NCBI GenBank assembly: GCA_018806985.1
Contig: JADANN010000314.1
Location: 55,286 to 119,285, forward strand
From: Angiostrongylus vasorum
Taxonomy: Eukaryota; Nematoda; Chromadorea; Rhabditida; Metastrongylidae
Direction: 5' to 3'
Length of the DNA stretch: 64,000 bases
Below, one piece after another: positions 35,676 through 50,600 of this stretch; within the stretch, counting starts at the first letter, position 1; every line of letters starts with the position of its first letter. The notes under the pieces are model-generated. The model saw only the letters and a list, made by a program, of their open reading frames with translations. It had not been told where the DNA came from and searched no databases. The position numbers and the translations under genes are program-made.

Positions 35676-38600
35676 TTGAATGAGACGGAGACGTTTACGA
35701 TAGTTATTGGCTCTGACATGATCATTAAGTATTTGTTGTACATATGATGATGGGAACCATCCTGCTAAACCATCAGCTTCCCTGTGACCATAAAACCAAC
35801 CTGCAGAAATGAAGTTTGTGTTTTCTACACGGTTATTTGCTTTTGAGAATGAATAGAGAAAATGAAGTCAACCATTCTTGAACGTACCGTCGGGCATTTT
35901 TCTCAGTACGTTCACCATATCTCCTACTTCTAATGACAATTCGTCGTCTTGGTTTTTATTGTAGCTATGAACTGCTACAGCCTGTGGACAGTCCCACTCA
36001 GCATAAATCTTCTCCAGAGGATTTGCAGACTGAAATACGAATGCGTTTTCAAATTTGTGTGGTCATGTTCATGAGAGTACTTGTAGTGATAAAAATTCAC
36101 ATCAACACCTGTCATCTTTTACTAAAGGCAACAGAAGGAATATTCGAGCACCACTTTATTAGATTGTGTCTAGCCCACTCCATAGAGATACTCCTACAAT
36201 CCATCCCTGTTAAACTCTGGGTTTGGTTAAATGCTACCTAGCCTCATTGGTAGGATAAAGATACCTCGATTTGATACATGAAGTAATTCCCTCGCAAGTG
36301 AAGGTTTGGGCTAAATAGGTATTCAATTGTTTCTGCGATGGTAAAAGCGTATTCGAGTGCACGGCAGATCACTAAAGAATCTTGAGAACGTAAACGCTCC
36401 ATCCTTTTACCACCTTATTTATCACTTGGCTCCACTCTACAAACCTTCCTAGAAGTCCAACAAGTACTGTGCAAACTGGATTTCAACAAGGGATTCGACT
36501 AAATGAGTTCCATCCAATGCACCACATAACTCTTGCCCTGACTAACAGCGAGCAAGAAACTTTAGGAAAAGGGTTGGTAAGAACGTCATCCAATCAGCAG
36601 CGTACCGACAGAATAGTAAAGTGTTCATTTTATCAATGACGTTATCTCCTAGAGAGTTAGCAACAAGGCAAATATGATCTGTAAGAAAAACTCAACGAGG
36701 CAGTTGGTTGACGGAAGCACAAATAGACGAAAAATCATCAAGTCCACAGAAAATCCTGTTAGCACTCAAGGAAAAATATAGACGGGTGAATCATCAATTA
36801 TGGACTCCACATATTTACTTACGTCCACCCTGTGTTCAATGGACATAATGAACAATCTCATGGAAAAATTGTCGACTGAGACCTGGTCTAACATCTCGAC
36901 GATTTCGCCTGCATCCCAGAATGAGCTTGAACGACGTCTTTTGAAATAAAAGTCAGCAAACATAACGTAGAGTAGGACTTCTACTTCAGACCTCCAATGA
37001 TTACTTCACGTTCAGCATAGAAGGAAAACGTTTGTGCACAGACAAAATGATGACAGAAAGCCGGCGATAGATAAACGGAAATGGCGCAGTGAATAGTAAA
37101 AATATATCGCGTCGTTAACGGAGAACAAATATGAAGTAGGTTTTTTCATTGTTGTACAACGGGTAAGTGAAGCCGTCAAGAATGAAAGTAAGATGACTTA
37201 GTACTGGTATCGATCCACTGAGTCTATTCGAAGTACAGGAAAGAAATCAACAGTGCTTTGCTGCTTTTGATGAGTTCCATACTTCCGAAATATACGTAGA
37301 TGACTTACTGTAGGAGGTCTGAGAGCGCTTAACCATCTTTCTCTGTCCGTTTCAGACTCCGCGTTCAGCAACAATTCCGCTTGTCTTCCGTACGCATTTC
37401 GCATGAACACACAGAGGAATAAATGCGGTCGAATGTTCAGCGATGGCATTGACATCTGGAATTAAAATAACATCTATTTATTAATGAAGTCAAAACCACC
37501 ACTGTGTTTTTTAAATTGGAAAATATCCACACAGGACCCACAAAAGGACGCGTAGCGGATACTACGCGAACAAGTTTCCGTCGGAGTGACTACGAGTGGA
37601 TCCTATTTCAGTATTTCTCACAGGAAATGTTCTTATTTAGCGGTTTTCAGATCATTTTTTAATCATTTCGCATGTGAACAACGTATGAATTGCCCTCTTG
37701 CTATTGGTGACTGCCCATAGCACAGCCAATCCCTTTGTGGCTTTTAACTGTGAAAAATGGGAGGAACCATTGAATAACACCCGTGCATTAAGAAGGACTA
37801 CTAAATGAACAGTGGGAGATTGGGACGTCACCCTGTAACTAGAAAAAAATTTCTAGGATTTAATGGTTCTCTTCCACAAATTCCTTGTGTTTATTGATGA
37901 CTATGGTTAACGCATCTTTCTGTATGAGCAATAGGATTCACATGGATCGAGGCCCAATATATTTTTTTCATTTTTATGATTTTCTTACTTAGATATTCTC
38001 CATCTCAATTTTTTCCTCTTTTTTCCAAAGTAAGTGTGATTCTGATCACTTATTGGTCGAAGGCGCGTGTGGAGCAGTGGTCGGAGGCACACTGCAATAC
38101 ACACGTGGAATCGGTCCACGCGCCCATGGCCCACCAAGGCCCCTCCATCCCTCCGGGGTCGGCAAATTGGTACCATACTTGTCTGGGAGGATATCAGCAC
38201 TGACTCGATACATCGGTAGGCCACCGCGAGTCATTGTAAAGACCAGATATGCATTCAGTCATCTCCAAACGATCTTTAATTGAGTCTAATGCATGGCGCA
38301 TCCCTCAAGGATTGATCGACGCTGAGAGCTTTATCCTTTATTATTATTTGTTGATCGATGAGCACACCCGATCAATATCGCATTCTAACGGTTGGACGTC
38401 CACATAACGTCGACCCGCATAATCTTTACATTCGTAAGTTCCATTCAGTTTCTTCTTTGTAACTAGTATGATATCCGAAAACAGAAATATGTAGACGTTA
38501 CGGGTTTTTTGTTTCCTGAAAGCGTAGAACTAGGAACAAAAGAAAGTCTCAGCAACAGCAAGTGAACCCCTACTAATTTAAGCTTATTTGGATATTGGTA

Positions 38601-41600
38601 TTACGTATATTTGCTGCGTTTGGCGCAGTGGTCGGAGGCTCCCTGCAACACACAAGTGGAATTGACCCCACGCCCATGGCCCGCCAAGGCTTCCATTCAT
38701 CCGGGTCGGCAACTTGTCTGGGAGGATAGCAGCACTGGCTCGATAAATCGGTAGGCCACCGCGATTCATTGTAAAATTCAGATATGTATCCAATCACCTC
38801 CAAACGATGCTTAATGAAGTCGAATGCATGGTGCATCCCTCAGGAATTGATCAACGCCGAAAGCTTTTTTCCTTTATCGTTTAAATTTGCTGCAACAATT
38901 TATTAGAAAAAATACAGCAAAATTATTGAAGAGAACAAAATCTGTTAGGAAATTAATAACAAGCAGAAGCTGCAGATTCACAGGAAAAGAATATTATATT
39001 TTTATATGATTGTCATAGTATGAATGCGTATTTCTAGCGTAGTGGTTCGAGGTGTCACGGAATACATACATAGTCACTAGTCTCGAACCAGCGCAAAGGC
39101 ATATCAAGCTCTCCATCACTCAAAGATCCGCACTCTGGGAACCCTCTGTACTAGGGTTCTCTGGGAGGATAAAAAATAAAAAACTGACTGAATTCTATCA
39201 GTATATTCCTACAAGCCATTTAATGGGCCAAACACGCATTAAGCCACACTGTGATCCCACGAATGAAGTCAAAGGCATGGCGCATCCCAGAAGGGTTGAT
39301 CATCGCCCAATACCTTATTCCTTTATTCGTTTTGTGTATTTATGCCTATTTATTCTCAATAAATATTATAATACCTTGTAAAAACAACACGGACGTTGTA
39401 TGTCCAGTAAGTGGCGTGGGTATACGATAGTGTACTACCGAACTAACCTGTAGAATATTGCGGTTCTTCCGTTCCATCAGCTGAACTAACGACCCACGTT
39501 TCACCAGATATCGTGAATTAGAAACGAGAGCGATCTTTCTGAAATTATAAGAGCCGTCATGATTAATAACGCTGAGTTACAAGCCGCTATTGATTTGTTA
39601 TCGTCGTGAATCGATCTTTTAGAAGTATAGAATAATACGGCTTTTCGTTGCTGTTTTAACTGAGCAGTTATTAAATTGTCGTATAGTAGTTTTTGTACAT
39701 GGAAAGTTGTTTGTCGTGGTTCTAGAAAAATAAACAGAAAAAATAATGTTTGATGGAAATAACTGCAGATTTCCCACTATAATGAGCACGACCACAACTT
39801 ATTGGACAATTAGCAAAGTTCTAATCAATCAATACGAATCGATATTTTTCCTTATGAATCATTTCTATTCTAATGCTAACCTTTTCTTTTGTGATTACTA
39901 TAGTTTTTCACGGCAGGGTATGATGTAAATTACAACTATAACGATGCTGAGATGCCGATTTGTGCATCCCAGATCAATCCCTGCTGACGGGTGATTGCTG
40001 ATGGCAACTTTAGGTAGAAAAACTAGCTGAGAGAAACGCAGAGCAAGGGCCTCTGTGGCGCAGTGTGTAATGCGCGATCCCCAGCAAGAGAAGTCGCGGT
40101 CTCGATTTGGCCCAGGGTCCAAGTTTTGAGAATATCTCAGCATCGTTGAAGTTATTTCTACTCCCTTTCCTTCTTTGGACTCAAAAAGTACAACTATCAG
40201 AAAAAACCGTTTTGTCCGTTGCAGCATAGGAAAACACACAGTCAACTGAAATGGCAGGAAAAAGTTCCGGAAAGTGAGCACAATTTGTTCAGAAACTCGA
40301 AAGTGCTCTAAGATGGCCCAGTTTAATTCTTTATTTGATCTAATGTCTTCAAAAGATTTTCTGACTCTGACGTCGTAAAAAAGGCTGACATCTAAAGAAT
40401 ATGCTATTTTTCTGTGAACTCTTTATTTAATGAGCCCAGAGGTCGCGAAATCGTCCAGGAGTCCTCTGGCTTCTCGAAATTTGGAGACTTAAACATTGGC
40501 ATTTCGTTACTTATTTCCTACTTTGCTGTTTTAAAATAACTACAACACTTGTGATTTATCAAGCGACTTCTCTTTAGTCCTTAAAACCCCGTTTCTCAAT
40601 AGTAAACGACTGTTGTGAACATTACTAGTACAAGCGCATTCGAATATTGTAATTATACGTCGCTAACTGAAACGTCAGTTTTACACAAAATAAAACAGAA
40701 AAATAAGTGGCCATTGCTCTTACTTGAGGCCTGGATCCTTGTAGATCAGCCGGCTGTCGATGTCAAGCAACTGCTCTGTTCGTTCCATTCGTCGCGCGCC
40801 TTCGTTGCACTCACCGACCACCTGCAGTAAAATCTAACGATAAATTTTAACGTCGACTACTAGTCGCCAGCTTGGCACTAAGATTTTCTATTTGAGTACC
40901 GTGCTGCTTAATTTGCGACCAGTTCATTTGTCTTATTTTTTATCATTCAAGATCACAGATTGCAAATCCCGGAACTTCTTGCATACAATTCATACAGATT
41001 CGACGAGGTTTTCGTCTTCTTTATGAGTATCGATGAGTACGGGTCGAGTTAATTCTCCTGGTAATCGTGAGATAGCCGCGCTAGTGGGTTTCTTGGTCTT
41101 CACCATAGGCACTCGCAAACCTTTGCGTTTGGGCCGGAGCCATTCCCAAAGAGGTTTGCTACAAAGATCCTGATTTCGGAGAGGACAGGAGGCGAACCAG
41201 GGATTTGCACATATTATTACGATTATGTAATCCCCAGTAATCAATATAAAGATGAGAGAAGCGCAGTGGTTAAAGATGCCGTCCTCTAGAAAGAGAAAAT
41301 GATTGCTAAAAGCACCGTTAGAGTTATAACCTGACTGGGAGAAAATCAGGTCAAAGGCCTCGGTTGGTATGGCGGATAGCACGTGAGGTCCAGTTAATTA
41401 TAGTCGCGGGTTCGAAGCTCAACTAAGGTTCCGAGTTTTGCTCATATCTTAGCACCTTATGGCTGTATTTCACATCATACCCTGCCATGGAAAAAGAATG
41501 GGCAGACAATAAAAGCTATAGCATTAAAGATTATATATTCCAAACAATAGTAATAACGGCAAAGCAGCGGTAAAACAATAATGAGTGAAAACAATACAAC

Positions 41601-44600
41601 ATATGAAGAGGTGGAAAGTAAAAGAAAATAAAAGAAATGAACAACCTATAGAAGCTGTGAATGTTGTAGCTGTGAAACGAAGAAAACCGTAATAGATATG
41701 GTTCCAAATGCTCATAAAGGGAAACATGATATAGAATTTTAGTGTTGAAAAAAGAAAGTGAAATGAGAAATGAATGCATCAGCAATCTCTAATACATGGA
41801 GCAGAGGAATAATAGGTGTTGGTGAGCTTGCAGTCACGTGTTTGTTCCTCGTTCCTGGGTGGTTTAAGCTCTTTAGTAGTCCGAAAGTTCTTATGGAAGC
41901 AGAGGTGCATGCATGGTGCAAAAAGCTTACTAGTTACTCTCGATAAATCACTTTATTCAAAAAACCTTCTAGAAACAAAATTCCTATTGCTTTAACAATT
42001 TCATTGGGAGGAAACAAATATAGCGGAATATCTCGAAGAAACTAACCAACATCATAAAGTCCAAAAAGAGAAAGCAAAAGATGGATGGATAGATAGAAAT
42101 AGAAAAGGCGATATAAGATAACTACCTTATTGGCGGCATTAAGAGCCCGTGTGGTCACCTCATACTCGTTGCCTTCTCTCTGTAGACGATCGAGAATGGC
42201 ATAAACAAGTAAAGGATACCTGGAATAGGCTGGTTATCGTCCGTGAGTAGATATCATATTAAGTACTAAATACTCTCCGTACCGTAATCAACGAGGTACA
42301 TTAGAGATAAATACATATATGCATATATAAACAAACGAAAATCCTCCGAAGTTAACCAATGTTATAAGACTAATGTCTAGATGCAATTTCGCTAATTTTC
42401 ATTACATGCTGAGGAATGGCATATGTGCCCAACTGTAAGCCTCGGAAAAATTCATGTGAGTTCAGTCTCACCAAAAACAATAACACTGAGGCGCCCTCAT
42501 ACGAAAATGGTGTGACGAGCTTCTGTCTCTCGAGCGAGTTGAGCCGGTCAGTTCTGGTTCAAGAAGAAGTCGATTGAGGAACACTGCTGGTGTCAGGCTG
42601 AGTCTCTCGACGATTAGCGTGAGGACAAGTGATAAAGGCTATGGATGGCATGTGTACAGTGAATTTAAAAATATTTATCAGTATGAATAACATCATAATG
42701 TTCTCTGCCTAATGGCATCAATTTGGTGACTCTATCACTATTCCGTAAAAGAAAATTGGAGCAAAAAATGGCTTTGTGTGGCACCTTGTCACCCGTTGCA
42801 TTGGCAGCATGAGAAACGATCTCATATCGAGTCCTTGGCACTGTTTATCAGCTTCCATTTTGGAAACGGCTTCAAGGAAAGCAGGGTTCTCGGCCTTCAG
42901 TCGGCGTAGCGTCCGCTCCTGGTACACCTAAAAACTCGGGTTTTGTCCTTGTTTTTCTTTGTCATCTTTTGGCGCTCTTGTAAAATAAGCACAGTCACGA
43001 GAGCACCATAAGTACAAAGCAAGTATAATGAGGAGTTAATATTATCTTCAAAGGAGTCACTAATAGTAAAATAACAACTCTCCTACTGCCGAATTCACTC
43101 AAAAACAAGCGTAGAGATCGCGCCGCAGTAGTGTGGGCAGGTCCACGTAGAGGTGTGCGAGGCGATTTACTACTTAATTGCTATCTGCTCCACCAATCAC
43201 AGTACGTCTCGCCTCTACAGTAATTTGCTTAGAGTGATTTTCCCAATAAAAACTAGTCACGATTGATTAGCAAAGTTATTCTAGGGTTCTCATGCACAAA
43301 CATGAAAAAATCATTTTATTGACACTTGACACTTGAATGGCCCGCCCTCACTGGTTGTGCGGGACCCAGTACAATCTCCATTTTTCGGAGATTAGTTGGC
43401 TAAGCCATTGTGGTTCCCTGGAATCGCGAGGTCAACCTGGCCAAAGTCTGCCCCAGGTGTTCACCACCACAGGCAGTCGCAGCCCTTGTCGATCAGAGAC
43501 AGATTTACCACCATGCGACTTTGATATCAGGACTGTCACGGATCTTGGTATTGGTTTATTTTTAGCTAGGATTCCTGATGGAAACGCCGGACTCCTCAGC
43601 TTGGCAGACCCTGCCAGGAGATGAATTTCCCGCTGTACATCGCAGTCCGACACCCAGGAACACCTCCTAACCACGATGACCGTTGGGAGGATCATTTTAT
43701 TACTGCCGTTTATTACACGACCTGACATCACATGTGTCATACCATGCGGATCACATCACTTTTGCATTTGATTCGTTTCCTTGCGTCTATCATCCAAGAA
43801 AGTCTTCCAACTTTTAAGTGTGACATGTGCTGCTGCTTGTGGATTTTTTTCGCTCTCTTTGCAAATGTCGTTGAATAGGGTCGAGTCGATCGATTTCCCT
43901 CCAGTCTTCGGATAGGCGTGCTAGAGCATTATCGGATTGATCAGAAGAAGAGCACTAGTCGCAAACAAGTTTAGCACCAAGTTGCCGTTACCGGAGGAAG
44001 ACCTGCTTGGTGGACGTTGCACGGATTCAAACCAGCACCTGTGTTGCTTGGACAGCAGCGTAATGAACGGCGTCATTACCACTGCGCTACCCTCCCTATT
44101 TTTATAGAAAAAAATTGTACTATTAAAAGCGCCTGTTCGTAATCTTTCTTCGTTTGCTTTCTTTAATGTTACGCTAAACGTTACAAGCTTAATAAATCGC
44201 AAAAAGTCATCCAAAACTATGTAGAGGGTTTATTTCTTTGCCTTTTCCCATTTCAACCAACTGTTGATTCCAGTACTGTAGTTTTCTCAATTCCTTATCT
44301 GGAACAGCCTATCACTAAGTGTAAAAAAAGCAAGCAAGGGGCGGATAGCACAGTGGTAGTGATATCCGTCATCACGGGCATGGTGGTGGTTCGATTCCGC
44401 TCCGGGCCAACCAAGCCTCTCATCCTTCCAAGGTCAGAAAAATTGGTACCGGAGTTGTCTGGGGAAAAAACTGCATTCTGCAATCCAATTTGGAACACTC
44501 TAGCCCGGCTATCTCAGGACTCCAGGGAGAATTGCTCGACCAGCATTTCACGACATTCAAGATGAAATGAAAATCGTCAAGCAGCAACCGAAGGCACACA

Positions 44601-47600
44601 TAAAAAGTTGGAAGATCTTGTGGAGAATGGATGCGAGGAAACGAATCGAATGTGAGAACTGCTGGGATCCGCAGGGTAGACGTGAAGACGGGCCATATAG
44701 AATCAAAAACAAGCAAGCCAAATAATCAGATTAGTACCTATTCATATTATAGAAAAAAGACTGTAATAAGGTATAAAAGCAGAATCCACTTATAATAAAG
44801 ACAATTACGTATGTGGACCATGTTTATGGCTCACATAACCGTCAGTGCGTAAGGTGTTGACTAGTTGGATGTAAACATAAACACGATCGAAAACTTAGTG
44901 AGAGTACCCAACGTCAGTAGGCCATCTACCTGATTGGAGCAGTACTTCACGTAAACGTCAAAGTTCGTTTCAAAGTGATGAACGAGAATACTGCACAAAT
45001 CGTCCAACACCAGATTTTGTTCGAGTCTTGTCTCCAAATCCGACAGCAGCCTAAAAAGCCGCAACTAATTGATAGTTACAAGTCGTGATCTATCTGAATA
45101 CTATGGTAAATTTAGGAAAAACAAGAGAACAGGGAACAAATGAAGACTCCATTCTACTTCAACAATGCAAAAAATATTGCTGAAGTATAGGAGATGTTTT
45201 TTGGGAGCCATCTAAATAGTGTCCACTCAGGACCGCAGGTGCCTATGGTGGGGAACGAACGCGCTATTGTCCTTTCCGGGGAGTAACGCGTTCACCACCA
45301 CACCATGCGGGTCCTTCGTTTCGCCTGTCTCTCAGCTAGTTCTATCGATCTTTTTTGCCATCAGCAGTCACCCGTCAACGGGATTGATCTGGGGAGCCCA
45401 AATCGGCATTGAACCCAGTTAAGCTGAGGCTATAGTTATAATCACAATTTTAACCTTTTTACTTACTGCCTACTCTTTTTTGATGGCAGGGGTATATTGC
45501 GAAATATAACTTCTACGAAGCTGAGATATTTGCAAGGCGAAACGAAGGACCCGCATGGTGTGGTGGTGAACGCGTTACTCCCCGGAAAGGACAATAGCGC
45601 GTTCGTTCCCCACCATAGGCACCTGCGGTCAGAGTTTGCAAATATCTCAGCTTCGTTGAAGTTATATTTCGCAATATACCCTGCCATCAAAAATAGTTAG
45701 TTCCCTTTCATCTTCCATTTTCTTCTTTTCAAATTTGCTTCTTCCCAAAAGTTTGGGTTTTTCCTTTTATAGCGAAAAGTTTTTCTGTATAGCAGTGAGC
45801 AGATATTTTTCATGCTGACGATTTTTTCCTTCTCCTTTGACAACCTACTTGAGAACGTTTGATTCTGAATAGTTATACCAGCGATTACTTACCGTTCACT
45901 GCAATCTCGTACGGCGAAAATATTACTAAATAAGTGCTTTCGTTCAGAGTTCGTAATCACCGAAAATGAACTCTTCGATCCTGAAATGAATTCAATCAGA
46001 GTAAGAAAATCATTGTAGTTTGTTCGCGATGATGAGAATGAAGTACTGTAGCCACTACCTACTGTATCTCACGGACCCATGTGTAGAACCAGTTTGCCTA
46101 CAATTTTGCCGCTAAGCACAAAAAAAACACTTTATGGTGGCAAAAACAGCCCGTACTCCATCAATTTTGGTAGAATAAGAAAATTAGATATAGGAAAGTC
46201 TACATTAAAGTCATTTTATTGACAATAATAATAATTCAAGAAACGACTCGTTTACAGTTTTTAGAGCACAGTTATGACCAAGATGGAGTGTTTACTTAAG
46301 ATTTAGACGTAAAAGAAAGCAATTACAGTAAGACTACCTACCCATCAATTCTTGACTAGCCATAAAATGAGTGATGAGAATGTTCAGCGAACGTAAGTAG
46401 CTGGCCTCACTTGTGATAACCTGAAACAAATTAATACACATATGTTGACGCTGGCTTGATTAATCCTATCACAATTTCTCCCCCCCTCTAAGGGGCACGT
46501 GTGGCGCAGTGGTCGGAGACTCCCTGCAATACACAAGTGGAACTGACCCCGCGGCCATGGCCCACCAAGTCTTCCATCCCTCCGGGGTCGGCAAATTGGT
46601 ATCAGACTTGTCTAAGAGGGAATAGCAGCAATGGCTCGATACATCGGTAGGCCATCGCGAGTCATTGTAAAGACCAGGTATGCATTCAACCACCTCCAAA
46701 CGATGCTTAATTAAGTCGAATGTACGGCGCAACCTTCAGGGGATTGATCAACGCCGAGAGCTTTATCCTTTATTCTTACTATTTCCCCACTTTTGCTATA
46801 TAAATAGTACAAGAGAGAAAAAGAAGCGCAAGTCCTCCTACATCAAGGTAGAGAAATCGATTGATAAGTGACATTTATTACTTGTAGTTCATGAAGTAAT
46901 AAATGACGTAGTGATCCACTGGAGGGGATTTAATTACAAAAGAAATGATGTTTGAATTGTGCAGTTTAGTGCGAATGTTTCCCTATCTTCTGAAGAAAGA
47001 AAGCATGCGGTCGGTCATTTTTTTTCAGTGTCACCCACGCTGAGAACGAGTATCAACATTTGCAAGAAATGCCAGTTAAACGCAGGAGAGATTAGTACCC
47101 TGAATCGCTGCCATTCTGGAAGCGAACCAGTCGAAAAGATGGCAGACCTCTTTGCGACCCATGACCGGCAGTGTTTGCTTGCGATAACTGAAGACTTTCT
47201 GGGAACATATCAATTACATGCGACTCTACTTAGCGGTTCTTCCTCAGTGAAAGCCACGTATACTGGTGTGTTGTTTGTGTTTTTGTATCTGGGAACACCT
47301 AAGCAGCCACTTTTGCGTTTTTCACACACAACACGTCATAACATCTATTGAGTGAATTGTTGCCAGAAAATCTCCCGACCCTAGAAATGACAGCCTCTGT
47401 TAGTTCGAAGCGGGTAATCAGCACCGTGCTCGTGACGACCGGTATCACCACCACTGCACTTCTCGCTCCCTGTTTTTTGTGGTTACTGCGGAGAAATGGT
47501 TTAAGTAATTTTCCAAAATGGTGACGCATGCGAAAGGACCGATTTGAGGTGACAGGCCACTAAAGTGTGGAAGAACCATTGTTCCACAGAAGAATCTCCC

Positions 47601-50600
47601 TCATTTTGATTTTTACACGTCACGTCACCATATTTTTTGCCATTTCAGAAACTACACGAATATTAGACGATTTCTTCACTTTTTTTTTGAGGATTTCAAG
47701 GAATTTACAGCTGGTTTTCATTCTGGCAAGAACAAGTTAACCCATTTGAATAAGAAACAAGTAAACAAATGAATAAATAAACAAATAAACAAACAAATAA
47801 GTAGTGACATATGAGAGGGAAAGTGTGCAAATATATCAATACATAACAGGCAATATGATGTGGCTCACTTCGAAATATGCTTCTTGTCGAATTTTTGTCT
47901 CGTCGTCCAGTGTGTCTAACAGACCAGCGGCTTTCACCTAGTAAAAAAACGTCTTTACTAAATATGACCTTCACTGCAATATTTAAAATCAAAAAATGAT
48001 ACATACGAATTTATGGAAATTAAATACGTGAAACGTAAGGCCCTCCAAAGAACATCGTTGACCAGCGTTGATAACACACTACTCTCTTCTTCTAAATTTT
48101 CAGGAATTTTTTGTATTCTCCACAAAGATTATCGAGGTGTTTTCTTTGTACACTCGACAAATTTACTGTGTTTTAAGCCTTTCTTTACAAAACCTATAAA
48201 TTTCTTATCGGCCCACAAGGAAATGACGTATGAAGTTTTTACACTGTAAGAACGGAAGTCCACGGATCTTCCCCATATGAGTGATCTCGAGCCGGTTAGT
48301 CGCGAGGCTGTCGTGCGTCCCCAGGTGGCGGATTTGCTAGGCGTATTCATGCATGCGTCTGTGGGTGCGTTCTCACTTATGCGGATTGTATCCTACGAGT
48401 AGATTCGGCCAAAAGCCTCCAATCAAGTGACAGGGAAGTATTTGGGAGGCGGTTAGGAGTCGCCTCCAACAAACAAGCTCCATGTCCACTCCGGGAGGGG
48501 CCCAGCAAGCTATATGTGGGTATCAAAATACTAAACACAGTAAAAAAAAAAAAGAGCCTCATTCCACTGACAACGAAAAGCCCCCAATTTCGCAGCGTTG
48601 GGTAGGACGAGTACAGAAAGGCTGCTAAAATCTCAGGGCCAATGGAAGCTGCCTCGATTTCAAAGAACTATGGTGACGATCTGTACCTACAATGCACATA
48701 CACTTGAATCCGAGTCCTCATGCGAGCGAGAAGGATAAGGCACGACGTCATCGACGTGGCCGAGACGAGACGACGCCACCCATTAAAAAGCCGTCTATGA
48801 CACCTGAGAAGAACTGTTCCTTGGAACATGCGACAGTAGAGGAGTCGGCGGCGTCGGCTTTCTCGTCAACACGAGTTTGTCCAAGAACATCGATTCATTC
48901 AAACAGCTTACAACCCGAATCGGACGTTTATGATTAAAAAGATGTGGATCAACATTGGCTTTGAAACTCTTCGCAGTTTACGCGCCGCCATCAAACTATG
49001 AAGAAGAAGAAGTCGAAGCGTTCTATATGGACTTGGAGAAGTTATACAGAGAAGACCACACATTCTTCAAGGTGATCATTGGAGATTTTAATGCTAAGAT
49101 TGGACGTCTGTAGAACGTCACGTTGGGACACATGGGTTAAAAAGGAATGAGCAGAGTGAGCGGGTGTCTGAGTTTATCATAATGATCAAGAACGTCCATA
49201 ATAACTCGCAATTCCAGAAGTCCCACTCTCAACGATGGACGTGGAGTTTACCATTGCAAAGTACCAAAGCGAAATAAATCACATCATAGTAAATGGAAGG
49301 TGTTTTGCGAAAACAGTGTCGCCGTTGCCTCAAAATTCTGCACAGGATCAGACCATCGCCTCCGTGCAAGACATCACTTCTCGCGGCAAAGACAAAAACC
49401 TGCTAAATTCAAAAAACCAGGTTCCAGAACCATCAAAAACAGGGATTTATTCTGTTCATTAATCGACTGTCAGGAAAATCATTCGATAACATCGACGACG
49501 AATGCGATCGGCTCATTCAGTATCTTCACGTTAGCGCTATGAAAGCTGAGAGTTCGAAAGTCACCAAGAGACGTTTGTCTCCAGAAACATTCGAGCTAAT
49601 ACGCCAGCGTGGAGCCGAAAGAGCTGCAAGCAACTGCGAACTAACGTCCGAGCTTGCAAAACAATGCAGACAGGCGACAAAAGATCTTAAAGAGAGAAGA
49701 GCAGCAGTAATGGTCGAACCTGCAGAGGCTGGGAAAAGCATTCGCAAAGCCTACCGAAGCTTCGCCAATTACAAGACCAAGATGATTGCACTCCGACGCC
49801 CAGACGGAACAGTTACAGCGTCCAGAAAGGCAATGGAGAAAATGATTCACGAATACTACTCAGATCTCTTCGATAGCCACGTCCACCTCCCGTCATATTA
49901 AATAAAGGAGGGTGGATATGTTGTACCACCGGTTCTCCCTTCCGAAATCCGACATGCCATTTCATCGGTGAAAAGTCGAACAGCCCCAGGTCCGGATAGG
50001 ATAAGATCAGAACACCTGAAGAACCCTTCGCCACTCCTCCTAAACACACTGGCTCGGCTCTTCACACGTTACCTGTCTGAATGCAAGTCCCTACTCAGTG
50101 GAAGACCAGCACGACCGTGTTATTGTTCAAGAAGAGTGATCTATGCGAAATCGGCAACTATCGCCCAATCTGCTTGCTGTCTGTCGTCTACAAACTTTTC
50201 ACTCGAGACATCCTAAACAGGATTGACAGAACATTGGACGAAGGACAGCCATGTGAGCAAGCAGGGTTTTGAAAAGGATTTAGTACGATGGATCACATCC
50301 ACACGATAATAAGGGTCATTGAAGTATTGCGAGAGTGCAAAAGACCGTTCTCTCTCACTTTCATCGATTTACAAAAGGCCTTTGATTCAATTAAAATAGA
50401 AGCAGTAATGGAAGCCCTTGATAGTCAAGGATTCCCTACCCAGTACATCAAGATTCTTCGTCAGCTGTACAAAAATTTCACAACCAAGATATCACCATTC
50501 TACAGCGATATTAACATTGACGTCAAAATAGGAGTTAGGCAAGGCGATACCATCTCGCCAAAATTGTTTACCTCCACCCTCCAGAACATCATGTATACAT

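Noticed and set aside
36766..36963. 65-codon minus-strand frame (MFADFYFKRRRSSSFWDAG) in the ephexin intron before the SH3 exons
   Set aside because: Phase and domain continuity run directly from exon 37309 to 36029. No splice sites join this frame, and it may be an old RT relic.
38490..38529. Apparent frameshift (six A versus five) at the start of an ephexin PH exon
   Set aside because: Using the upstream acceptor TTCCTAG (exon start 38529) gives FYAFRKQKTRNVYIFLF in frame, so no frameshift is needed.
44339..44410. Possible true tRNA gene with a perfect B box
   Set aside because: The acceptor stem does not close properly and the sequence continues into a conserved SINE body shared with 58432-58808. 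It is a SINE head.
46959..47351. 130-codon plus-strand frame in an ephexin intron
   Set aside because: No domain, no splice partners, and a SINE-like segment follows. Could be chance; not supported as a gene.
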